Part shown: positions 35,497 to 46,709 of the stretch, piece after piece | Numbering within the stretch: position 1 is the stretch's first letter | Layout: every line of letters starts with the position of its first letter | Assembly (NCBI GenBank): GCA_963693315.1 | Contig: OY856187.1 | Coordinates: 46,952,485 to 47,016,484 of the forward strand | Length of the DNA: 64,000 nt | Source of the DNA: Diogma glabrata | Taxonomy: Eukaryota; Arthropoda; Insecta; Diptera; Cylindrotomidae | Direction: 5' to 3' | Position numbers and translations under genes: made by a program | The notes under the pieces: generated by a model | Told to the model about the DNA's origin: nothing | What the model saw: only the letters and a program-made list of their open reading frames with translations | Database searches by the model: none

Positions 35497-35748
35497 AAAT
35501 TTTTAATTGTTGATGAACTACTTAAAGTGTTAATCTAATGAACATTTTTTGATTAAAAGACTTCTTATACACTTTAATAATATTTTATTTTTCTAAATAT
35601 ATTTTCTGTCTCTAAGAGACCTTCTTCAGAGAATGAATTCTGATTTCTATTATATAAACTAAACTCTTACATTGGTCTTTTTATACCTATCTATTTGTAT
35701 TTAAAAGTATGAATTTTTATTTTTGAATGGGTTTTTCTTAATAAGGGT
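35497..35748 (-). mobile_element. 252-bp PLE-type tail insertion with 12-bp target-site duplication
   Basis: tgtttctaaatt occurs at 35485-35496 and 35749-35760, directly flanking the insert; joining the flanks restores normal element F sequence. The insert reads on the minus strand and carries a hammerhead-like motif, so I take it as the 3' end of a Penelope-like element or a single ribozyme unit. No coding sequence. Confidence 0.65.
35591..35633 (-). ncRNA. Hammerhead-like motif in the 252-bp insert
   Basis: On the minus strand: stem I TTCT (35633-35630)/AGAA (35594-35591); core CTGAAGA (35629-35623); stem II GTCTC-TTA-GAGAC (35620-35608); GAA (35606-35604); palindromic stem III AATATATT (35603-35596); T35595 at the cleavage position. 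Two extra bases between CTGAAGA and stem II make it less regular than the other motifs. Confidence 0.45.
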
Positions 35749-36310
35749 TGTTTCTAAATTCTAATAATATTCCAAATATTCTTACAAATTCAAAAATTCT
35801 ATTTGTTTCCAAAATTCTGAAAATATTAAACTTATAACAAAATCAAATCAATCAAATTATAACTTTAAAGATTTCTCCCAAATTCAATGTTCCTACTCGT
35901 AATCACTTAAAATGAACGTTTTTTAAGCATAAAATATGCAAATTTCCTTGTTGACGATTTTTTGACTTGACGATTTTTTGACACACTTTTGGGACAGTTA
36001 TCGAACACGTCGTCCTTTCATTTCTTACCATTGAGTCTATTTTTAGAAACCAAAATTTTTAAAATCGCTTCAGCCGTTTTCTAGATTTCGTCGGTTGTGA
36101 CGGCCGGCCGGCAGACAGACATACATTTTTTTTTGCTTTTTTAGCATCAGTAGGTCCTAAAACGTCGAGAAATGCCAAAAAGTGGGGGTAAGAATTTCAC
36201 ATTTAGCTCATGAATGTAATACTTAGGTCTTTCAAACCGAAGTAATATGTATTTCAATTTTATTAGGAAATAAACTGACCTCAAGTTTTATGTATGTTTA
36301 CATAATATCG

Positions 36311-36785
36311 ATAAATAGTAGATTCTTGTATGAGCTTAGAATGAAGGCAATTCTTCACGAGGATGAAGTTTCCCGGAACGAGCGTAGCGAGTGGAAGGAA
36401 TCATCCGAGTGAAGAATTGCCTTCATCCTAAGTGAATACAAGATACTATTTTATCCACGACTACAATTATTTCAAATAATTTCATTCAAGTTTTCCTGTA
36501 AAAGTTTATATCGCCATATTGAATGAAATAAAAAACAAAACAAAACATGTTTGTTTATTTTAGATTTTATATATGTATTGTTCTTGTTTTAACTAGTTTA
36601 TATTACTATACCAACAAATCAAGTTTTTAATTTGTTAGGGGAATTTTTAATAAATAAAGTGTAATGAAATAAATAAAGAAGAATTTCATACATAAAAAGG
36701 AATGAATACAATTACAATGAAAGATATACGCGTGGAAAGTATATATTCTTTAGTAGTCGTGGATAAAATAATATCTTATATTACT
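36311..36785. mobile_element. Short insertion with internal palindrome, copy 2
   Basis: Related to 29817-30160. Palindrome arms lie at 36317-36358 and 36410-36450, with loop 'acgagcgtagcgagtgg'. Similarity to copy 1 resumes at 'ggaatgaatacaattacaa' near 36701. A segment at 36753-36785 is an inverted repeat of 36434-36468. Confidence 0.6.
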
Positions 36786-36961
36786 GGGATGTGTTTAGAA
36801 ATTTTGAGAAACAAGAAAGCAAGGTTAGGTATATATATTAAGGTAATGTAGTTATATATCTTGAGTTATATTCTAAAATTTATTTTTGAAGGCTTTAAGT
36901 TACATTTCACAAAAGTTATAAGATGTATATTTAAAAAAGAAAGAACAATTGAGATATATTA

Positions 36962-37197
36962 TACCGCATTCACAGCGACATAGCAAATTAGTAGATAGTA
37001 AATTATAATTTGCATTTTGGCATATTTAATATGAGTTTAAAACGTAGATTGTAATGTGAATCGTAAGTATTTGAATCGTTTGTAATGGTAGTAAGCCTAG
37101 ATATCAAATTAGTTGCAAAATTTTAAAATAAAAAGTGTTTACAGCACAGATTTAAATTAAATCTACTAACTTGCTATGTCGCTGTGAATGCGGTATA
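36962..37197. mobile_element. MITE, ~236 bp, with terminal inverted repeats
   Basis: TACCGCATTCACAGCGACAT at the left pairs with ATGTCGCTGTGAATGCGGTA at the right, and the pairing extends inward to 'tagtagat/atctacta'. Flanking TA on both sides fits a TA target-site duplication. No coding capacity. Confidence 0.8.
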
Positions 37198-39675
37198 AGA
37201 AGATAAATTGACAAAAAACACGCCTTTTATTAATGAAAATTGATGAGATGTTTTTAACATAAAACAACTTAAAGGCCATTTTGTCTAGCTGAGGAATAAT
37301 CTTCTTTGGTTATCCGTTTTTATGTTGAAAACATCTCATGGTTGCAGAAACGACAAAAATTACCAGAGGATTAAGCGTAACCAATTTAATGATTGGTACT
37401 ATGCAGAATTTTGTGCACGGGAATTTTGTAACATACACAATTAATGGACATCCATATATTTTTTTCCAAATTGTTTTACGAGTCATAAATTTTAAACTCT
37501 GTAATAGTATATTACATACCTAGCGCTGTAAATAGCATTTTACATGCGAGGGAAAATATTGCGCACGAGACGCGTAACGGCGAGTGCAGTTCCTTCATAG
37601 CATGGAAAATAGTTTGCAGCTCGAGGTTTGTTATATACTTTTTCTATGACTTTGTTTTAATGCCCAAACGCGTATAATTACTTGAAAAAATGAATAACTA
37701 ATTATAAACTAAATGCAAATATTTTATAAATTGTGGTAGGCTTTGCATTATTCTGTGTCAAAATGAATTGAAATATTTAATTTTAAAAAATCAAATTTTT
37801 CTTTAATTAAAAGTTTTTCTTTTAATTAAAAGTGTTAGGTAATATAAAAATACATTACGTAAAACTTTTTTTCTCATTGCGTTACACTTTTTGTAATAAT
37901 CAATTTACATGTCACATGGTTCATGGATAATAGTGTGATGTAATTGATAATTTACTATGATAAGAGTAGAAAAAGTTAATTACAGTTACATGTCGATTAA
38001 ATTAAAAAATTTAATGAGTGTTGAAGATGACAGCAGGTGCTCAATTGCAGTCCCTGGAAATGTGAGGTATAGGTTTTTCGAACGTGAACATCTTTTTGAG
38101 AGTAAAACTTTCTTGAATCTCCCCTTGTTTGATCACACCTTAAGGGTGAAGAATGTGGCTTTTCAAACCAGATTTAAATGTTCAAATACTGAGCAAGTAA
38201 GTTTAACTTCTATCTTAGGTCATTTGTGTTAGCTCTATGTTTAGACCGACTGCAGAAACGTAATGTAACGATGGTCAATAATTAGCTCGTTTTTCTTTCT
38301 AACCTCAATACCTCACCAAGCCTTTGTGAATTTGTATACAGTTAAACCGAATCATGTTTCACATACAACAAATTTTAAGCTATTGAAAAACAATGGCCTG
38401 GATAATACCAAATCTTTCCAAGATAGCTTGTATGGAGATCGATAAAACATCCATGTAGAGAACAAGTTTTGAATGTTCATTAAAAAAATATATAACACGA
38501 GTTAACTGTTCCAGATAAAATGGACTAAGCTTAATTTTTTAATTTTCTATCTAAGATTGCTTCTTGTGGTGGATGAAATTTGACAATTTGGATAAGGCTT
38601 CATATTAAAAAAACGACAACTTTTGGTAGAAAAAAAAAAATCAACAAACTAATCGAATTATTTACCACATTTACTGAATTGTACTAAATTTTATGGATAT
38701 CTGAGGGTATCAAATCCGTTCCACTGAGGACTCAAACCCGACGTTTTAGGGTAGAAATCAACGTCAGCACAAATATACAAAGCCAGAAAATATGTTGTAT
38801 AGCCAGTCAATCCGGTCAATCTGACACGAGTTCCACTTCCAACAGATTATGGAAGGTTTAGTTTAGGTGCCAGATCCCTTCTGTTTGAAAATGACTACTT
38901 TCTGTTTGAAAATGAAATAAATATTCACACCAGAATAATGGAAATTTGATATTGGTTCTAACGGGTTTGGTTTAATCTAGATTGCTTTATTTTAGTGGTT
39001 TTCACTCCATTATGAACGTGATATTGAATGGGGAAGATAGCCAATTTAATTTCTCATACAAAATAATTCCACATACATCAATGATGCATTCGCATTTTTC
39101 AGTTTAATGTTGAATAAAAAAATGATAAGCTACAGGATAATTGGTTAAACTACAGCTGTATGTACGCATGAATTAGAAATTGGTATGCGGTAATAGTTTA
39201 ACTTGTTGATCGCAGAAAGAGTAAGGTATTATTAAAATTTTGATACGGTTTCACATAATCGCAATGAAATACACAACCAAATTGTACTCAACCATACAGT
39301 ATTTCAAAAACTAAAATCATCGTTAAATTGTTTCCAAATAAACGAGTTTCATTCTTTTTCTTAAAAACAAAAATTTTAAATAAAAAATGTAAAATAATGA
39401 CGTAGAGTATTTAGGATTTTTCGAGTTTTCTTTGGAAATACATTTTGGATTTACATACCACAAATTATCGGGAAATGAAGTAAAATTATATTCCTTTTGC
39501 AAAATGAAAATTAATTTAAATTAGACTGTGATAATGTAAATAGTTTAAGTAGAATGTGATTATGTTAAGTGAATTTAATAGTAAACGAAAAGTTGTGTCA
39601 TGAACATTAAATCGTGTAAATAGAAATAACATTCTTTTTTAATTGTGAATAAGCATCAGTTTTTGTTGATTTGTA
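37198..39675. other. Long stretch without recognised gene
   Basis: Mostly unique AT-rich DNA. A slightly GC-richer patch at 37520-37630 and an open frame at 37957-38232 were examined and not recognised; the latter runs into 'gtaagt' at 38196 but gives no familiar domain. Confidence 0.4.
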
Positions 39676-39679
39676 TTTT

Positions 39680-40190
39680 TGATCTACGGGCGTGACATCC
39701 ACGTGTGTTTCAGTCGTTAATATTGACATACGAGTTAATGTCAGCTATTACATATCACTGGCAATAGCAGTGAGTTATCAGTCTAACCAAGGTTATCCCT
39801 TAGGTATCTTAGGGGTGCTGGTGGATGAACTTTATTTATAGTCAAGAATAGCACCATAAATTTCAAAGTTATAGAATATTCGTTGATGGCACGCTATTAC
39901 TTTCTCGAAAAAACAAACCTTCATATAACTCAATATCCGGTCTTTAATCATTGAGGACGACAGTGCGTCATTTGATCAAGTAATATGCCACTAAATGGAT
40001 TATTGGAAGCTAAATTTTAGTTTTGTTTGTTCACATGATAGTATTTATTTTTAATTATATACATTCTTTAAAAAAAATATAAAAATTCAAAAATTTTTGT
40101 TTATAAACACTTTAGAACGCGGAATTAAATAGTTTTTATGAGTTTTTATGACACATGTTGTAATTCCCTAAAATGTGTCTCTCACTTGAA
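39680..40190 (+). mobile_element. Short derivative of the Jockey-like element (5' region plus possible 3' tail)
   Basis: It begins 'tgatctacggg' exactly like the element at 46209 and follows its 5' region ('gacatacgagtta', 'tcttaggggtgctgg', 'ggattattgg'). Near 40150 'gacacatgttgtaattcc' resembles the 3' tail seen at 51682 ('gacacataatgtaattcc'). If both matches hold, the coding region has been deleted, giving a SINE-like non-autonomous derivative. Confidence 0.5.
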
Positions 40191-40270
40191 TTAATTTCAA
40201 TTCAACATTTTTTATGGTCGAGTTTCACTTGAAGACTCAACTTAATAGATTAGTTTGAAATGGGTGATCA

Positions 40271-40394
40271 GCAGCCAAATTCTGTAACTGTGAAGTGGTT
40301 TGAAGTGAAGTTGAAGTGGTTTGAAGTTTTTTAATGTAAGGAAATGAAGAAATTTTTAACACTTCACCGCTTCACAGTTACAGAATTTGGCTGC
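40271..40394. mobile_element. Palindromic MITE, 124 bp
   Basis: GCAGCCAAATTCTGTAACTG (from 40271) pairs with CAGTTACAGAATTTGGCTGC (ending 40394); pairing continues inward through 'tgaagtggt'. The short centre has 'gaagtggtttgaagt' repeats. Confidence 0.8.
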
Positions 40395-40489
40395 AGGTCA
40401 TAGTTTTTCCAATTCATCAACTATATTATCGTTAATGGTGTTAACAACTGATAATGGTGTTAACAACTAAGCTACTTAATATCATCAAA

Positions 40490-40802
40490 AAATATGAAAT
40501 AAAATACATTGTTTTTTTTGTTGTCATAGTTATAAGATTTGTTTAAAAAAAAAATCATAAATATTTTGTTCAAAGGTTCTTGTTCAACATATTTTTATTT
40601 CAAAAGTTATAAAAATTTTAATTTTGATTTAGATTAAACAAATTTTTTTAAATGTTTTGATTGCGTCGAAAAAAATAGTTTATGATGCTAGGACGAAAAC
40701 CATTTTGGAGTTAATATGAGTACAAATCTCGTAAGTCGATTCGTAAGCTCCACATAGTCCAAAAACCGTAGATTTTCGTCCTAACATTATAATGTACTAT
40801 TA
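40490..40802. mobile_element. Foldback element S, copy 1
   Basis: The 5' half includes 'tgttgtcatagttata' and 'aaaggttcttgttcaac'. The 3' half (40676-40802) is a long imperfect hairpin with 'gctaggacgaaaaccattttgga' in broken form opposite 'gtccaaaaaccgtagattttcg'. Copies 2 and 3 are at 40803-41095 and 50981-51320. Confidence 0.65.
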
Positions 40803-41095
40803 TCAAAGCAACCTTTCAGTTCCATATTTCATAATCCAATCAAAATATTTGTTGTCATAGTTATACAGTTTGTTCGATTGAAAAAACAAATATTTTAGTC
40901 CAAGGTTACTTCTTAAAGGTTAAACAACTTTTTTAAATATTTTGTATGTGGCGAATAACAAATAGTACATGACGCACGGACGTAAACTATTTTGGACTAA
41001 ATTTGGATGTAAATCTAGACCAGCGCCTCGATTCGCAAACTCCACATACGTCCAAAATGCTTAGCACCATAATCTACTATTTTTTATTTTCCTAT
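40803..41095. mobile_element. Foldback element S, copy 2, in tandem with copy 1
   Basis: 'caaagcaacctttcagttcc', then 'tgttgtcatagttata', then a hairpin with 'ggacgtaaactattttggac' opposite 'gtccaaaatgcttag'. It sits directly after copy 1, so the pair is a tandem dimer. Confidence 0.65.
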
Positions 41096-42960
41096 CCACA
41101 GAGTAAAAGTGTAGACAATTTGTTATTATTAATTACAGAATACCACATAGTGGCGGTACGTTCTTGTGGACCTTTCTTAAATCAACAAAACTTAATGAAT
41201 TTGTCCTTCAAATGAAGCATTAAACTTAAAATTTTCAAGAGATAAATATAAAAGTCATAAAAATATAATCAAATTAAACAATTTAAAAATAATTCATCTA
41301 AACCAAACCGTTCGTCTTACCATAAAATTAACTTTATGTTAAAAATTAAAAAAAAAAAAATCCAGTGTAATAAAAGTCTTAAATTTTCTTTAGATCTATC
41401 TAAAAGTTTATGTTCACATTTTAGTCTGTGCATAAAATAATTAAATCAAAATCAACATTTACAAAAAATCTTTTAAACTTACACCAAAATTTCCACAATT
41501 TTCTTTTTCGTTAAATTCATTAGTTTTTAAATTAATTAAAATTGCATGGTAAAGTTTTTATATACTTTTATGAAAAATTTCAAAAATAAATTCTTTGCTT
41601 TAGTTATTGTAGGGAAATAATTTCTTTTGAATTTTCTTTATTGCAAGTTTTTTTCTTGTGGTTGTCATGCTTTTAAATACTTCAAATTAAAAGCTTCTAT
41701 TTTTGAGCTTTGAAAACATTTTCAACCCTGCGAATATATATAAAAATTCAAATTATTTCTTAAGTATTTTTTAAATGCTCGTTCTTTTGCCAATTATGAA
41801 ATGAGTGCCATGCATAAATCAGATAAACATAATTAGTTGGTAAACATTACGATTCAAAATACTTATATTCTTCATGTGCATAACTGTTAACACAAGGGTT
41901 ATTTAAAATTTGTTGTTAAAGACTATTTATTTAATGGTTGAGAAAAAAAATGTGTTACTCAAAGTCGGTTAGAAAATGTTAATGCATATAATTATTCAAA
42001 GTGTAATTTGCAATTACCACAAAACATATAGCAATAACTTTATAGTTGAAGAAGTAATATTAGATGAAAATACATCAACTAGAATGTAAGCAAGCAATCA
42101 CAAAAAACAAAATATATGAAAATAAAATGAAAAAGTTTGAGAAATTAAGTTCAAATTGTGCTCACGTACGAATGGTAAATATCAAATAGAGACATTTGAA
42201 AGCAAAGGAAATGAAATTTTCAGTATTTAAAATTTGCTTCAATATAGAAGTTAGTTTCATTTTATAGCGACGTTTTTTCTTGGTAAGTCGATTTATTCTT
42301 ATTTGTAATCATAAGACAAAAATATAATAAAAAAGATTGTATAGCTTGTTGTACTTCAATCATACCTTCTTTTAAAATCAAATCCAATCTCATTTGACAC
42401 AGAGATATGTTAGAATATTGCAAATTTTGAAAATTTCTCTTTTGACAGTGAACTTTTTTTAAAAAAACAAATCACTTGAAATAACAATTATAAATCCAAG
42501 ATTAAATGAGCAAGAAGATGGGAACTCATATTTTTTGCATTATTTTCATGACAAATCAAAAACATTAGTCGATGTCAAGTTGAAATAATAAGTTGTGCCT
42601 GTTTTCTTAGATGATACATTTTGTCAAACGTTGTGGAGTGCGGATATCTATCTTTTCCTGTTGAACAATTGATTACTCATTAAAATAAAAGTGAAGTGAG
42701 GTGATAGTGATATTTACTATTACCAGGCGGTAGACAGGTAAACATTTTTCCTTATATTGCTTTGACATTATTCCTTTGTTTATTGCTTTGTTATTATTTT
42801 AAAGTATAAATTTGTTTTGTATTGGTAACAAGAAATGTAAAATTCCGTTTTCGTTATTAATAAGAATTTTGAATCTAACACTTTATGTGTAGAGTTCAAT
42901 TTTGTTAGTATCTTTTGTGTTCTCATTTTTTGCTTTTCCCTTATCGTTCAACTGTTGCAT
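41096..42960. other. AT-rich stretch without recognised feature
   Basis: No domain or repeat family seen; only short low-complexity runs. Confidence 0.4.
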
Positions 42961-42989
42961 GAAACCTGGTATCGTGTTTTTGAGATAGA

Positions 42990-45900
42990 GATACCCAGTT
43001 TTTTTTGTACTGTTTAGTGCTGAAATTTAGGCGTGGCCGGATTTCAGTATCTATACCTGCAATGGCAAAGGTATAGATCTGAAGTCTAGGTCTCAACAAA
43101 ATGTCAGCAGAGTGAACCAACAGCTTAGCATTCCTTCACCAACATAAGAGGTCTCAATTCGAATCTAAACTAATTCGAATCACTACATCGAAAAAAATAA
43201 ACCTGACATATTTTTTCTTACCGAAATAATTGTCAGTGGCAAAGCATCGAAATTGGAACTCGATAAATACCGGATGCCTAGTTACGAATTGGCACATTCC
43301 TTTTATAACAAGCATGGTGTCTGTGTATATGTTCGAAATTCACTTTCATGCATGAGAATTAAGGCTTACGAGTTGAACTCTAAGCACCATAATTCTCTAG
43401 CACTGAAGATCTCAGGTGTTGATGAAACTATGTTTATAATAGGATTATACAGACCCTTAAATTACCCCCCCCCCCCCAGGATGTCCAATTTTCGATCGAA
43501 TATCGGCTAATCTAGACAAGATTACCACGGACTACCCCAAAGCAAGATTGGCCATTCTTGGGGACTTTAATATTCATAATAAAGTATGGCTTAAGTATTC
43601 ATCGCGCACTGACGACGTAGGAAGGCAAGCCGAACTGATACTCGCAGATTATCACGGTTTGACGCAAATGATAAAGTGTCCCACTAGAATCCCAGATAAT
43701 TCACATCATAACAAAAATTTGCTAGATCTAATTTTTACAAACGAACCATTTGCTGCGAAGACAAAAGATGAACAACCCCTCGGAACATCGGACCATTTAC
43801 TAATATCAGCAATAGTGCAATTTACATCACCGCCACAAATTAAAGCAAATCCTCGTCGTTTTTGGAATTATAAACGCGCTGACTGGGAGGGACTGAGAAA
43901 CTTTTATGATGAAACACCTTGAAAAACTATTTGTTGTGTTGATCAAGATCCTAGCACATCAGCACTAAGAGTTTCTGAAGTCATAAAAGACGGAATGCGG
44001 CAGTTTATTCCAAATCGGTAAATCACTCCTACAACTGAGCCTTGGTTCACTCGGGATGTTGATGAGGCAGTGAGGAATAAATGCAAAGCATTTAAAACGT
44101 ATAACTCAATTAAAACACCTGAAACCCAAAGCGCGTATAAGAAAGCCAGAAAAATTAGTAAAGACAAAATAGACTTGGACAAAGATGCGTTTATCCAGAA
44201 GGAAGCAAAGAAATTCGCCCATCTGGCTCATGGAGAACCCATCTGGCTCACGTAGTTTCTTTCAGGCAGTTAAATCAGTACAGAGTAATTTTGCTCGATC
44301 CTCTATCCCAACATTAGTTTTGAACGACATTCCCATAAGCGACTCGAAAGAGAAAGCGGATCTTTTGGGTCGAATTTTCGCAGAAAACTCAAACATAATC
44401 GCACCTCTCCATTCTCCCACACTTATTTCCCCAGTTGTAACGCATATGAAACCAATTATTTTTCGTTGCAATATTGTACGGAAAATGCTTCTTTCTATCA
44501 ATATCAACAAATCTGCTGGGCCCGACGATATTTCACCCCTCATTCTTAAAAATTTTGCTAGGTAAATAGCTCCAATTTTAACAAAAATTTTCTATTTATC
44601 TTATAAAACTGGAATATTTCCCGATTCTTGGAAGCTGGCCAGCGTTCAACCCATATCAAAGAAAGTCAGTAAGAACGACCCTAACAATTATAGACCAATT
44701 TCAATTCTGTCGGTTTTGGCTAAAATATTTGAAAAATATGTTAACTGCAATTTAATAGATTATTTGGAAATGTTGCGAATTATTAATGATAAGTAGTATA
44801 GTTTTCGTAGAAGTCATGCAACAGGTGATCTGTTAGCCTATGTGTCCCATCTCTGGAACAAATCGCTGGAAAATCATGGTGAAACATTCAGTATTTCACT
44901 TGACATTTCTAGAGCATTTGATAAAGTGTGGCATAAAAATCTCATAGCTAAATTAAAATCTTATCGCATAGACCATCTTACTGTCTCATGGATTCATAGT
45001 TTTCTTACAAGTCGCCAATTTCATGTTAATTTAAATGGTATCACATCCAATATTTTCACAACCAATGCTGGGGTTCCCCAAGGTTCTGCACTCTCACCAA
45101 CCTTGTTTCTTCTATTCATTAAAGTCTTACTTATTCCCACAGTGCACCCAATCCATAGTTTTGTTGATGACCGCATATTGCATGCATCATATGCATCTCC
45201 TAAATTTCGATCTCATACTGCAGTTACCACTGATAGAGAGCTGCTTAATTGATTCTATCAACAAAGACCTTGATCATATAATGGAATAGGATGATGGTAA
45301 TTTTGTTTCATTTAATCCAACCAAAACAAAACTATGCCGTCTTTCACGAATAGAGCGACATAAAAATTTCCCTATTAAGCTAAACCATGAGGAATTGCGT
45401 GAGGTTGAATCAGTTAGACTTCTTGGAGTGAATATTCGAAATAACCTGAAATGGAATAAACAGGTGTTCAACCTCGCCAAATCTGCAATGCAAAAATTAG
45501 GATTCTTGATTCGGTATAAAAAATATTTCAATTCCGATCAAATTTTGCTAATCTTCAAGACCTTTATTCGTCCATGTATGGAATACTGCTGTTATGTTTG
45601 GGGAGGTGCTTGTCAGTCAACAATAAAATGTCTAGACTCTGTACAGGGAAAAGCAATACGGTTGATTGGTAATACTGAGCTAACGGACCAGCTTGATTCT
45701 TTCCAGCACAGAAGAAATGTGGTTGAATTGTCAATCTACTATAAATACCACTTTAGCGAATTCTCCTCTAAGGAAATTCAAAACATCCTTCCATCGTGTG
45801 CGCAATTTAATCGGCGAACAAGAACTTCAGAGTCATCCCACCCATTTGCTGTCCAAATACCTCGTTGTAGAACTATGTCCTTTCAGAACGATTATTTTAA

Positions 45901-46081
45901 AAGAGTGGCCAAATTGTGGAAGTCAATGCTCTCCTCAGGCATTTAAAGAAAATGTCCATCTTCATTTAAAACAATTAGTATAGTTATCCCTATATCCTCA
46001 TTCCTTCCATTTTCCTCATGTCCTTCCTTTATAGTTGACATTTAGTGTGCTAAACATGTCTAACTAATTAATAAAAAAAAA
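42990..46081 (+). pseudogene. Jockey-like non-LTR retrotransposon, decayed (endonuclease and reverse transcriptase)
   Basis: The endonuclease runs from about 43190 (KPDIFFLTE-like segment, GVCVYV at about 43316) through GDFNIHNKVW (from 43560), a NLLDLIFTNEPF segment and GTSDHLLIS. Reverse transcriptase follows: NKSAGPDDISPLIL near 44505, NYRPISILSVLAK near 44687, SISLDISRAFDKVWH, AGVPQGSALSPTLF, then FVDD at about 45160 in place of the catalytic FADD. The C-terminal domain (45395-45946) has LLGV and a RPCMEYCCYVWGG segment. Frames break at a C13 run (43465-43477), at 43922, at TAG 44563-44565, near 44795 and near 45250. It ends in a short 3' UTR and poly(A) at 46070-46081. It is closely related to the element at 46209 but much older. 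Confidence 0.82.
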
Positions 46082-46139
46082 ACTTGAGGTAATTCTAATA
46101 ATAATGTTTTTTATGGTCGATGCAATCCATTTTTACTAT

Positions 46140-46190
46140 TCATATAGTAATGCAGGAGGGATCGATTACACGCAGGAGGGATCGATTTTG
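46140..46190 (+). repeat. Tandem pair of 'gcaggagggatcgatt'
   Basis: Two copies near 46152 and 46172, just upstream of the Jockey-like element start. Possibly promoter-like or simply target DNA. Confidence 0.5.
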
Positions 46191-46208
46191 ATCGATTATG
46201 ATCAATGT

Positions 46209-46709
46209 TGATCTACGGGTCTGACTGCCCTGCGTACTCCAGTCCCTGCCATTGACATATGAGTTAGCGTGAGATATCACATACCACTGGCAATGGCAGG
46301 AGATGTCATTAGCCAAGATGATATCTTAGGGTGCTGGCGGACGAACTTTCATTAGTCAACGGCAGCACTTCCAGTCTTAGCTGGGCAGCGTTCCGTAGCG
46401 GTACCGCTCATTAGCTCTTCCGAGGAATCGAACCAACACGTAGTTATGTGTGGGCTTTGTGCCTCGATTAAGGTGGTGGGCGGTGCGTCTGGGGTGCGCT
46501 GCATCAGCTGGATTATTGGCATTTAGTTTTGTTTTGTTTTCTGCAAATTTCTCACAATTTGTTTTTCACTTATTATTTTGTTATTATTTCTTCATCTTAT
46601 CATGAAATATTGGCATATGTCATATTTTGTAGTATGATAGGATTTTTTACTTAGTTATGCATTTTAAAATAAAACACAAAAAAATAAAAATAAACATTTT
46701 GATATATAT
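46209..46709 (+). other. GC-rich 5' untranslated region of the Jockey-like element
   Basis: Begins 'tgatctacggg' and is clearly GC-richer than its surroundings up to about 46520, then AT-rich to the ATG at 46710. Related sequences occur alone at 39680 and 17751. It contains 'gtagcggtac' and other inverted segments that may fold. It probably carries the internal promoter, as in other Jockey elements; that is inference. No ORF1 is present here. Confidence 0.6.

Larger units (their letters stand above)
31603..36246. mobile_element. Element F, copy 3, split by nested insertions
   Basis: The left part (31603-31955) begins 'tatggaggggctgaaatc', then 'gacttcggtctggg'. It resumes at 35137 with 'ccaaaaattct'-type tandem sequence, the conserved interior (35870-36180) and the end 'ggtctttcaaaccgaagtaat'. 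It is interrupted by a TIR element (31956-35136) and by a 252-bp insertion (35497-35748) flanked by a 12-bp direct repeat. Confidence 0.7.

Noticed and set aside
37957..38232. 91-codon open frame ending near a gtaagt
   Set aside because: No recognisable domain and no acceptor of note; could be chance. Left uncalled.
46400..46520. tRNA-like or SINE head in the GC-rich 5' region ('ggaatcgaacc')
   Set aside because: The B-box-like string is inverted and no cloverleaf or A box fits; the region is explained as the 5' region of the Jockey-like element.
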